A DNA stretch of 64,000 nt from Isochrysis galbana (lineage: Eukaryota; Haptophyta; Isochrysidales; Isochrysidaceae): NCBI GenBank assembly GCA_018136815.1, contig CM030939.1, positions 186,001 through 250,000 of the forward strand, read 5' to 3'. The notes under the pieces were generated by a model. The model saw nothing but the letters and a program-made list of their open reading frames with translations, was not told the origin of the DNA and ran no database searches. Both the position numbers and the translations under genes were made by a program. This document shows positions 11,835 to 21,800 of this stretch, piece after piece (within the stretch, counting starts at the first letter, position 1; each line of letters starts with the position of its first letter).

Positions 11835-11965
11835 TACCGTTAGTGTGCCTTGTGTGGCAGTGCCCCCTAGGTATCTTTTAATCATCTTGTCATGGCGTAG
11901 CGCGATGGTGGCGCGCCGCGCCGCTCTCTCACCGCCGCCGGGGCTCGCGCTGCGGGCTCCCGGCG
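11835..11965 (+). repeat. Mobile-element leader, copy A
   Basis: Matches 27630-27775 in order: GTTAGTGTGCC, CAGTGCCCCC, GGTATCTTTTAA, then a GCGCGCCGCGCCG block and a GGGC/GCTGCGG block ending near CGATAG. The GTTAGTGTG motif also occurs near 55872. Both good copies are followed by a minus-strand coding remnant. Confidence 0.6.
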
Positions 11966-11984
11966 ATAGGCGCCCAGATAGAAA

Positions 11985-12515
11985 AACTGCGCCATGACCC
12001 ACACATAATGCAAAGCATCACCACCCCGACCATAATGGGGGACCGCAGCACGTTCCATGAGAGCCCACAGCACAAACGCAACAAATTCCACTTCTCAGCA
12101 GAGAAGACCTCCCGAAAGTGATCACTCACCTCCACCTCCTTCAAAGCCTCCTCCCGAATCTCTTTCCTCACTGGCGCTCGAACACTGAGCACCCATGCAA
12201 CCTTGCCAACCCTGAACTCACATGCCCACCATCCGCAGAGCGGATCTTAAACAACGCCCTCACGCACAGCTCAGGTAGATCCTCCACGTATTGCCACCGC
12301 CCCAGCATCGCAGCCAGTGTGCAAGCCTCCTTATCCCACATTGAGCTCGAATTGAGCTTCCCCACCTTGTCGTAGCTCACTGCATCTCGCGTGTCTTCGG
12401 AATCATTCCCTCGCTTTCGTGGTTGTGGCAGATTGTTTCTCTTTCTACGTTGGTTGCCGCTCTTCGCAGGAGATGAGGCGCGTGTCGTCTGCGGTTGCAC
12501 CCACCGTAACACCCG
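11985..12515 (-). pseudogene. Frameshifted coding remnant, probably mobile-element derived
   Basis: Two minus-strand frames look like one protein. The first (about 12512 to 12180) contains SSMWDKEACTLAAMLGRWQY and YVEDLPELCVRAL and stops after VFERQ. The second (from about 12200) continues with REEALKEVEVSDHFREVFSA and a hydrophobic stretch. They overlap in a different frame around 12170-12200, which suggests an indel. There is no family match I can name. The context (leader repeat at 11835, retroelement leader at 12780) favours a mobile element. Confidence 0.4.
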
Positions 12516-12779
12516 AGCAAAACTCCTGTAAATAAAGGGAGAAATGGGTGGGACGATGCGTACAAATAGGTCGCCGCGTCAAGCTTCCGAATTTGTGCTC
12601 AAAGGGCCCACGGGTGCTCTCGTCTTCTATTTTAAGCGTCGCCTTCAACGTTTGGTTTCTCGGTTATCTTTGGTTTCTCTCACCTTGTTGTTCTAATTCT
12701 GCAGGATTTCTTATGTTTCGGTTATTCTGTTCTCCTTCCATGCCGCTCGTCGAGACGACTCGAAATTAGTCGGGGAGTG

Positions 12780-13420
12780 TCGTATTCCATACGAGGACAG
12801 ACTTTTACTTCTAACCTATGGGTTATTGTAACTCTCAAGGTCTCGTTGGTGGGTATATCGCCTCTTCTCCTACTTTCTCTAGATGTCATCAAACGTTCTA
12901 CGACTACGATTGTCGTCCGTCTTCTGTTATACCTCGGTCGCAGCTCCCCATCGAGGTCCGCTCTCGTTGTGCTGACCCCTCTGCCGCATGCTTGTGCGCT
13001 GCTAAGTTGCCTTGGTGCCGACGCTTGGTCGTCCGTCCCAGTGCGGTTAGTTTCTGCCCTCTTTGGTTTAGTTTGTGTGTCTCCGTGGACCGGCAACTTT
13101 TTGAGTCCGTGCGTTGTAGTCCCTCGTGTCTACCTCGGACCTAAGAAGCTCTCATTCTCATCCTCTCTCTCCCTCTAGCTCGCTAGCTAGCCTCGTCTCT
13201 ACTCCCCGACGCCAAGCGTCGCAGCCCTCCGTCCTTCCGTCTACCTCCTCGCTCATAGCGCTCGATGGTAGACACTGTCAGACCCGATTCCTACTATGAT
13301 CTTTCAGACATCTTCCCGCAATCTGCAATCAACGACCCCTCTATGGCCGCGTCAGCTGCCGGCTCGATCGAACGGCCCTCCGCCTTCGAGCCTGTAGTCA
13401 TCGCCTGTTCGACAAGTTGA
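12780..13420 (+). mobile_element. Retroelement-like leader with truncated first ORF
   Basis: A T/C-rich leader (12780-13264) precedes a 51-residue ORF at 13265-13420 that starts MVDTVRPDSYYDLSDIFPQS. The layout resembles the leader plus gag-like start at 54474-56350, though the protein differs. The ORF ends early, next to unrelated repeat sequence. No LTR pair or polymerase is visible, so the class is inferred. Confidence 0.35.
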
Positions 13421-14289
13421 CAGTCGGCAGTCGGGAAAGGAGGAGAGGCTGCGGGCCAGATCGCCATAGCCTGAGGAAGGAGGAAGGGCCTAGGTTTTGT
13501 TTTTGAGGGGCGGTGGCTGGCAGACCTGCAGACCTTTTCTTGCCACAGTGATATATCTCCGGATATTTTTGCCAAGGCCTAGCCCACCTACGCCAGGCCC
13601 CAAGCCCAGTAGGCTTTAGAGACGAGCTAGCTTCTTCAGCGACCCGTCCCAAAAGAGGAGAGAAGAGAGGCCGCCCCCCCTCTTCTTCTCAGAGGTCGTT
13701 GGTCAAAAGAAAGAAGAGACTCCATTCTTTCCACGGTGGTGATGATCCTTCATCACTTTACCGATAGACGAGAGGAAAAGAAAATGATCTTCTCTCTCTC
13801 TCTCTGTTTTGCCCACCGCCCCCCCCTCTCTCTACTATGTGGCCGTTTCACTCTCTCTCTCTCTCTCCCGTTCTCCTCGTAGTAAGAGGAGACAACCAGA
13901 GGCCTCCATCCTGCGCTTCTTCTCCTCTATCCGATGAGTACAACTACCCTAAATGGGGCCCCATCCTCTTCCCTTTCTTCTCACCTCTCTCTCTCTCCTC
14001 CTCCACACCCCCTGTTTCCTCTCCACCCCCCCGTCTGTTGATTCCCTCTTTTCCACTCCGGCAAAGCGTAAACTCCTCTCCCCCTCCTCTCCCTCTCCCT
14101 TGCCCCCTTCTCTTCTCTCTCTCTCCTCGTGAGAGAGCCGTTCGGGGGAGGCCGACGAAGCTTCCCGAGGGAAGAGAAGAGGGGGCCGCAGGGGGTGTCT
14201 GTGCCACCCCTCCCTCTCTGCGGCTTCCCCGCGCCTACCCCCCCTTCCCCCCTTCCCCACTTGCAGCCCTACCACTTGCGCTCTCCCTC
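13421..14289 (+). other. Upstream region of the TIR gene with pyrimidine tracts
   Basis: 13421-13790 has no supported gene. 13790-14130 is dense in CT and C runs. The frame of the TIR gene is open upstream to 13837, but that translation is Pro/Ser/Leu low complexity, so I treat it as 5' UTR or promoter. Confidence 0.5.
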
Positions 14290-16324
14290 ATGCCCTCTAC
14301 CGTCGCACCGCTCGACCCCTCCTCTCCCTCTTCCCCTACTTCTTCCCCTCGGCCGGGATCCCTCCTCTGCCTCCGCTTCCTCATCGACTTCCGATCCTTC
14401 AGCAGAGTCCAAGGGATGCTCCTCTTGCCAAACAGCGTGATGTTGGCCGCATTTATCTTCTGTCACGTCTATTCCTTCCAGTCGCCGAACCTCTTACGGC
14501 CCGTCACCATCGGACATACCGCAAACTTCCTGCTCACCTCGCTGATGGGCATGTACTCGTTTGCGGTGCAGTGGCCGCTGCTCAGCGCGATGCTCCACGC
14601 CTCGTCGGCCGCCACGCGAGCCAAGACTGCCTCGCTCCGGAAGAGCAGTCAGGCGCAGCAGGTGGACGAGGAGGCCGCCATCCTTGTGCCCACGCGCGCA
14701 CCGGGTGCACGCAAGTCCAAGGCTAGCACGACGAGAAAGGAGAAGCATGCGCTCACTCCACACGAGATCGCACTGCGCCAGGTGAAGCTCATCGGGCCTG
14801 AGTGGGTGCAGATCGCCCTCTTCATCGCAATCCACCTCCTTGTCGGCCCGCGCACCTGGTGGAACATCATGGCTGCCTGTTCCGTTGGTACGGTCTTCCT
14901 ACAGCTCTGTCGCTCCTGCGCCATCGGCGTCGTGCGCCGCGAGTTCAACGGCCGCGATGGCGGTGTTGTGCGCTACGTGCGCTCCTTCGTCTTCCGATTC
15001 ATTCTCGGCCTCCTGGTCTGCATGTTTCTACTATCGTATGCGATGATGATGGCCTTCAGCTTATCCGCCGTCATGACAGCCGAGGAGGGCGGTGTGTTGG
15101 CGGAGATCGACTTCTCCGTTCTTCCGTCAGTTCCCTTCTGCGCGGCCAACATCAACCAGGCGCGCCCGCGCCACCTCACGTGTCCCGCGCCGCCCCCGCA
15201 CCGGCCCCCGCTCCACTGCTCACTCCGTGCATGTTCACACGCACCCCTACGCCGCAGACGTACGTCGACGCGTACTGCACCCACGCCTACCCGGCCATCG
15301 GTTGGTGGCAGCCCAGTATGCGTCGCGAGACCTGCAATGATGGAGGCTGGGCCAACCTCTACCGCTCGATGTACGACGCGTGCGAGGCGCGTTTCGTCTA
15401 CGACGGGCTCGCAGAGATTATCATCTTTGGGCTGCTTGCGAGTGTTTCGGTTTTTGGCCTTCTGATGGGCTTTGAGATCATCCTCGGCATCGCGCCTGAC
15501 CTTGCGCACGCGACGCTCTCTAGCATTCACAAAGTGGCGGGCAGCCTGCTCATGCTCGGCGCCATCTTCTGCTATGCCTTGAGCGGCTTCTTCGTTCCGC
15601 TCGAGATCTCACGCATGCTGACAGCTAGGCCCGGCTCTGCCTCGGACGCACGCACCGGCTACACCCTCGGTAGTGCGCTCAGCGGGACCAATCTCGGCAC
15701 CTTTTGGGCGCCAATGCTCATCGGCCCGCTGATCGGGATGCTTGTGCTTCTCTCAGTCGAGTTTGTGCGGCGCAAGTACTCGCCACGCCTCAACCGCAGC
15801 CACTTCTTGTCATGTGTGCCCCCCCCCCTTCTACCCGCCATGGGCGAACTCAGCCCACCGCCCTCGGCCGCCCCATGCGCGCCGCCGCAACCTACGCCCG
15901 CACCGGGCAACACGAACTGAAGCCCTCCGTCCCTCGCTCCCTATCAGACAAGCAAAACGATGGCAACGACGGTGTACTCGTTATGCTGTACCAGGTGCTC
16001 CCCGGCCAGACCTGGCTCGACAAGTATGCCGACGACCGCTCCACCGCCGGCATGACCGCGGGTGTCGAGCAATCGGACGTCTTCGTTGCCATCTTGTCGC
16101 CGCACTACTTCGAGTCCGCATTCTGCTGCCTTGAGATGTACACCGCCATGAAGCGACGCAAGCCGATCATGTGCGGCTGGAACCTCTCTAAGCACAAGGT
16201 GCAGGACGCGCTCGCCTGGATCCCGGCAGAGCTAGCCCACCTAAAGAACGTAGAACTCCGGCCCATCCACGAGGATAGCGAGATGATGGAAGCGGTGCGC
16301 GCCCGCCATCCCTTGCTCACCTAA
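14290..16324 (+). CDS. Multi-pass membrane protein with C-terminal TIR domain
   Basis: A 600-residue protein from three exons: 14290-15159, 15258-15813, 15948-16324. About seven or eight hydrophobic segments lie near residues 43-62, 80-100, 171-190, 193-214, 229-262, 341-368, 383-405 and 438-458. A Cys-containing loop (263-340) has an NQT sequon formed across the first splice. Residues 473-600 are a TIR domain: FLSYKQND (strand A), TWLD, then GVEQSDVFVAILSPHYFES and FCCLE, matching the W/F-C-x-x-E signature whose Glu538 is where TIR NADases carry the catalytic residue. Intron 1 is GC-AG (CAG|GCGCGC); intron 2 is GT-AG and rebuilds the Tyr of FLSY. TIR domains signal by assembly or by cleaving NAD+. 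Here the domain should face the cytosol, suggesting a receptor or sensor. The membrane part belongs to no family I recognise. Confidence 0.8.
15160..15257 (+). other. GC-AG intron, 98 nt, phase 0
   Basis: The donor is CAG|GCGCGC and the acceptor CGCAG|ACG. Removing it joins FCAANINQ to TYVDAYC and keeps the membrane-TIR frame open. No GT donor of the right phase is seen nearby. Confidence 0.75.
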
Positions 16325-16590
16325 ACCGTGCTGATTGCCAACGCCTGCACCGCTGGGCCTCACGGGATGTGCACCGCCCAACTCACAGTGCATGAAGAAG
16401 ATACAGGACTTTGAGCTGAAGCCCTTCAATGGCAGCGAGCCACCACTTGAGATCGATGGCTTTCCGAATTGGGCCAAGGGTGTTGCCATGTACGAGGGCG
16501 ACCATGGAAAGAGGGAAAGCTTAGCATCCGATACACAGAAGCTGCTTCCCAATCACGCCGATGCGGACATCGGCACGCTGCCGTGAAGAG
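16325..16590 (+). pseudogene. Protein-like sequence just after the TIR stop
   Basis: Past the TAA at 16322 the same frame continues with coherent sequence (TVLIANACTAGPHG), stops, and is picked up in another frame by ELKPFNGSEPPLEIDG and FPNWAKGVAMYE, ending at 16586. This looks like a lost or alternatively spliced C-terminal extension of the TIR protein, or a neighbouring gene remnant. No family is recognised. Confidence 0.3.
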
Positions 16591-18898
16591 AAAGGCAAGG
16601 CGCTCGCGCATTTGCGTGTCGGAACACTGCCAAAAGACGCGGATGCCACATCATGGGTCAGCTGATCGCGAGCAATGAGCCGTCTCGCTGTTTTGGCCCT
16701 GCATCTTGCGCAACGTGCCCATCGCTGAAATGTCCCCGCTTGAAAATGAACAATGATTGTTGAAACATTGAGACGATTTCAAATGGGCACCGCCGCACTC
16801 GTCGTTGTCCAGCCTGCATCATTGATGTGGGATAGGTGTGTCCCCACCATCAAAATACACTTGTGGGAACGTGCGATACATGCGGATGTGGATATGTTGT
16901 ACGTGATGCTTTCGGAGGCTATGGGACGAGGTACAACATGAATGTGCATTCGGATGCCACCTTCAGCTCTTTCTCATGCACCGCGCGAAGCGACCCAGAC
17001 TGGTCGACCCTGAAGTAGTCTGAGCTTGGCTGTGTGCGTCCCCCGTCAGCAATGGTCACTGCGAGTTGCCGTTTGATTTGCGAAGGAGGGCGGGCGCTCG
17101 CTGCAGGCGTTGTGTCACGGTGTGCTGTTCATTGTTGCTCGCAGCGCTCGTGTGTACGCTGTGCTTATATTTGTATTGCGCGTGTTGACTACTTGCTTGC
17201 ATTAGGTATTGGATCATACTTGTTCGGCGTCAATGTTGTGGGCGCACCTCTTATCACATATCTTCTTGCCGGTGCTCGTGCGCGTGAGGAGAATAAAAAC
17301 AAACCTTTTAGAAGTCTCGCCCCACACGCGGCTTTGGCTTTGGGGCTCTAATTTGTAGCCATGCCCGTACCCCTTCTTTCCCTCACAATCCGACAACTAT
17401 CGTTAAAACGATAGGGTCATGAAAACGATCTTGTTAGTTATATAGCGAGTACACTGGGGCGAACACCCCTCCATGTTTTTGAGTGTACAGCCTCAGAGGT
17501 GGCCTTGTATACATAATTTTTCTTGGAGAGGTCCAAAGAAAATTGATGTAGAGGTATGCCGCTGGCGGGAGTCTTGGCGCGAAGCCGAAGTGGGCGCGCA
17601 AGCTGGATGGCGAGGTTGAAGGTCGCCGAGCCCCCGCAGCATGGCGTACGCACAGGAGGCGACTCGGGAAAGCGCGCTGGCGGAGGCGGCAGTGCTTCAG
17701 CACCCGAGCCTCCAACCACGCCTCCTGCCTCGGCGATGGAAGAAGGAGATGAGGGAAGCGTGAAAACACCTCTTGTGGTAGGAGTGCCTAGGCGATGAGT
17801 GAGTTGAGAGCAAAATCTATTCAATGTCATGGGCATTTAGCCCCAATGTACCCTCTAGCCCCCTCACTAATCTGTTTTCTATCGGGCCAAGCCCTTAGCA
17901 AGCCAACCTTATTCTTCTCTTCCCTCACGTCTCAGTTTTGAGACGGAGGTAGTAGGTTTTTCTACATGGCATCCGCAAGAGAAGAACTAAAGTCGATAAT
18001 ATGTCTATCTGAAAAGCCAGTGGCCGGAGCACGCAACACGCGGTTGCGAGAGTAGGTGTGTTCAGCGCAATTAATTCGAGCACATAGCGTGGAAACGGCG
18101 TAGACCCACGTGACTCTGGAAGTCCTCGTCACCACCGCTAAGTGCACCCACTTTCATGTCAAGGCACGGTTGAGCGGACGGCAACGGTGATGCGAGGAGG
18201 TAAATTGCTGCGTTGCTGCGCATGCAGAGCCCTAGCAGGCAGCTGTAGAATGTCAGCGCACAAGCCGAGGTCCACACTGAACACGCAGCACACATGTGGT
18301 GCCGTGAACGCTGAGGAATAACAGCGGCACGGCGCCATCCGACTCGTCCCGAAAGGCCGAGAAGGTAGAAATGACAAATGTGTCGTCGTTGGGGCGGAGG
18401 GAACATGCATCACACGCACGCCTCGCCCCTATAGGCAAGTAGAGCAGAAGCGCCGAGGAATGCCAGCGCGCAAATTGAATCCGAAAAGAGAAGCTGAGAA
18501 ATGCACAGGGGTATCCACCGCCATGCGGTGGCCAGCAGTGTGCTCGAAGAGGTTCAAAACAGTCTTCGTTTTGTGATACGTCAACACAAGGAAAAGACGT
18601 GCGGTGGAGCGGCGGGGTCACCCTAGACCAAGTTGCTCGAGCTTGGCCCTAAGGTTACCAGCGGTTAAAGCTTCTCGTCTAGGGCGGAATCCGCAAGCAC
18701 TTTTGCAGCCACACATCAGTGGCACGTAGGCCAACGGAAGCCCGTAGTGCGCCATCACTCTCTGAGCTGATGATGCAAATATGTGGCCAGCGATGCTAGA
18801 TCAGTGCCATAGACGTGCACGAGCTCAAGCTCGCTAGCGGGTCTTGCCAGTCGAAAAGGAGAGATTGCTCAAGGAGGGTGAGGAGGGCGTCGATCCCC
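16591..18898. other. 2.3-kb stretch without a supported gene
   Basis: A small plus-strand frame at 17556-17798 ends KTPLVVGVPRR and could be a gene end, but nothing supports it further. Minus-strand frames at 18071-18621 have no motif. 17398-17415 contains a short inverted pair around ATCGTTAAAACGAT. 18790-18898 may belong to the 3' end of the RRM gene: a second minus-strand frame there reads GIDALLTLLEQSLLFDW. Confidence 0.45.
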
Positions 18899-21800
18899 TC
18901 ATGCGGCCCAGCCGCCATCTTCTTCGCCGCGGCGTTGCTGCCCGCTGTACTGCGCTGCGGGCGAGGAAGCGCCTGGAGGCGACAGGCTGACGAACGGCGG
19001 AGTGCCCCCAAAGCCGCCCCAGCTGGGTGTCGCAGCAGGACCGATCGGTGGGCTACAACCGGGAATCGGTCGCATCGCCGGGCTCGCGGCCATCGCGCCA
19101 TTTTGCAGCGGCAGGCCGCCGCTCCCGCTGGGCAGGGGTAGCGAGCCAAGGCAGACGTTCCCGCCGCTCTGCCACCACGGGGCGCAAGCGGCAGCATTAC
19201 TCGCGGTGGGTGGAGACCCAAAGCTCGTCATTGGCGCGTTGCGGCCAAGGAGGGCCGTGCGAGAGGCAGGCTCCTCCATGCCGAATGAGGCGGCAGGGAC
19301 ACGCGAGTCAACCGGCGTTTCACCCCACGTCTGATTGCAGTGAGCAGGCGGGGCTGCGATTGTAGGGGCGAATGTCGAGGCTCCCAACGGCAATGAACCC
19401 CCCGAGGTGCGATGGGTGTCGCGCTTCTCGAAAGGGGAGGGTGAGTCGAGGAGGTCCCGGAGCATCGAGGATCCAAGCTCGTCTAGGGCGGAATGAAGCA
19501 TGCATCCGGACGAGTTGGGAGTACCCATGCCTGGTAGGGGAGCGTCGGCACCGGAGGAAAAAGGATCGATGCGGAGTCCACTCAGACGGTTTCCCTCAGG
19601 AGCCTCGAGTCGCGCATTGGTCTGGCCTTCTTTCACCGGAAGGAAGGCTGGGCCTGCATCCCAAGTCAGCGGCGTTGGGATTTGCGCGGTCGCGGCCGCG
19701 CAAGTCGTAGCTGCTGCCATGGGGGCAGGCGCGGGCGCGGTGGCGCTCGCGCTCGCCACATTCGTCCGCCGCACCGCTTGCAACCAGCCTCCCCCTCGCT
19801 TAGCGTTGTCGCTCGCGTTTGCTCCTGCTGCCGCTTGAGCGGGAGCCGCCGCCGCCGCCGATCCATGCGGATCACCCCGAGAAAATTGGCCTGTATTGCA
19901 CTGCAGCTCCGCTGCGAGCGGCGAGCCCGCCTTAAAGACGGCCTCGCGAACCAACAGAGACCGGCCGAGAAATGTCGGAGCCTCGCCGCCTGCCTCAATA
20001 TGCGCAAGCAGTGAGCGGACAACCCCTTCCTCCTTGAAATAGACGAAGCCGTAGCCGGGCGAGGCGCGATTGCCATCCACCTTGATCTTCACCGAGGTGA
20101 CAGTGCCCCATGCGGCAAACGCGGCACGAAGCTCGCGCTCATGGTCGAGAGCGGTGGCCGTCAAGGGAGCCACCCAGACACGCGGGCCTTGCTCAATGGA
20201 TCGGGGTTTCGGCGCGATATCGTTGGCAAAGCCAGGCGAAGCTGCTACGACGCCCGGCGGGCCACCGTGGACGCGGCGAGGCTTCTCGGTGGCCGGCTTT
20301 GGGCTCTCCTCAGCATAGCTAGCGGCCGTAGAGCCGCTGTCGGCGATGAGTGCGACCGCAACGTTCGCACCGCCGCTGCGCTTCTTATTCGATTCTCCGG
20401 CCTTGGAGCTCGCCTTAAGTGTGTTGTTCTGTTGCTTCTCAGCAGCCGGGGATTTTGAAGCAGGCTCAGGCGCCGCGGGGCCCATCGAGGTCGAGGCGTC
20501 CACCGTCTTGGTCGCCTTGTCCTTTTTGCCCTTCTCCCTTTCCTTATTGGGCGCAGCCGCTGGCGTCGGGGCCGGCATCGTGCTCGCCGCAACTCGTTCG
20601 GGGGCCCGCTTGCTGACGTCACCGCCACCGCCCTTGGCGTTTGCCGGCTTCTCGGCCTTTTGCGGCGTGGCCTGCACAATAGCCGGCGTGGACGGGGGCG
20701 CGGGTGCCGATGCGGCAGGGGGCGCCGGCGGGGAGAAAGCCAGCGCGGCCGTTGCAGCATCGGCACCGTCGATGTTGTGGCCGCGTCGCCGCCGCATATC
20801 GGACTTGGTCGCGGTGGCTTGGACGGGCGCAGGGGCGGGCGCCTGCGAGCTCGGCTTGCTCGCGCAGGCCTTGCCACCCTTTGCGACCGCGCTACCGTTG
20901 GCAGCACCGCCGCTGGCCAACCGCTGTGAGGCTGCCATGCCAACGCCAGCCTTGGAGCGCCCTTCCTTGCGCCCATTTCCCGTGCGTGTCCTCGTGACAC
21001 TAGCGCGCGCCACTTCGTCATCTACCTTGATGAGGAAGTGGAGCGTGGTTAGAAGGACAACGCCAGCAACCAGCAGCACGACTGCAAGGAGGAAGAGCGA
21101 GTCGGTGCCAAATGCGTCGAACACGTCGTCAATCGGTGCGAAGAGACCGAAACGAAAGGTGGAGGACGGCAGCTCGCGCACGCTTGGGGCGCGTTCGCGT
21201 AGCGGCGCAAGGTGCGAGAGCGAGAGATGCCCAAGGGCAACCTCCTCCGCGTGGACCTGTTGGATGATGGAGGCGCGCTCAGATGAGGTAAGGCCATCGA
21301 GCACACCCGTCGCCTCTAATTCCCTCGCTAGCTCTGAGATGTCCTGAGGCGGTGGCACAGGCGCCTCCTCGAGTGAGGTCGAGATCGTGAAGCCGTCGGG
21401 TGGCGATAGCAGCGTAATGCCAACATGCACGGTATGGTCCTTCTCCATCGACCGCATTAGCAGCTCGGCCGGGTTGCCAGGGAAGCCCTCCGCCAGCAGG
21501 CGAGGGCTTGAAGAGACCAGCGCCACCAGGCCATCGGTCGAGGCGGCGAGCAATACGGGCTGATTCGCGTCGACTTGCACAAGCAGCTCATGTAGCGCAG
21601 GCACGCGCACAGAATAGAAGAACATGGCAGGAAGCAGCAGGTCGCCGGCACCGGCCGCCGGCTGCCCCTCGAGCGGCTCCTCAGGCTCAACAGTTATGTG
21701 GCGACGCTCGCCCACCTTGAGCCTCGTCACGACGAGCGGCTGGGAGTGAACGGTGAACCGCATGCGCTCGGTAGCGGATGCGAGTGAGACGCTGCGCAGC

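Noticed and set aside
13837-14289. N-terminal extension of the TIR gene
   Set aside because: It is encoded by pyrimidine repeats; the ATG at 14290 is the last one before the first membrane segment.
19666-21347. Plus-strand open frames opposite the RRM gene
   Set aside because: Shadows of the 1316-residue minus-strand gene, caused by high GC; no independent motif.
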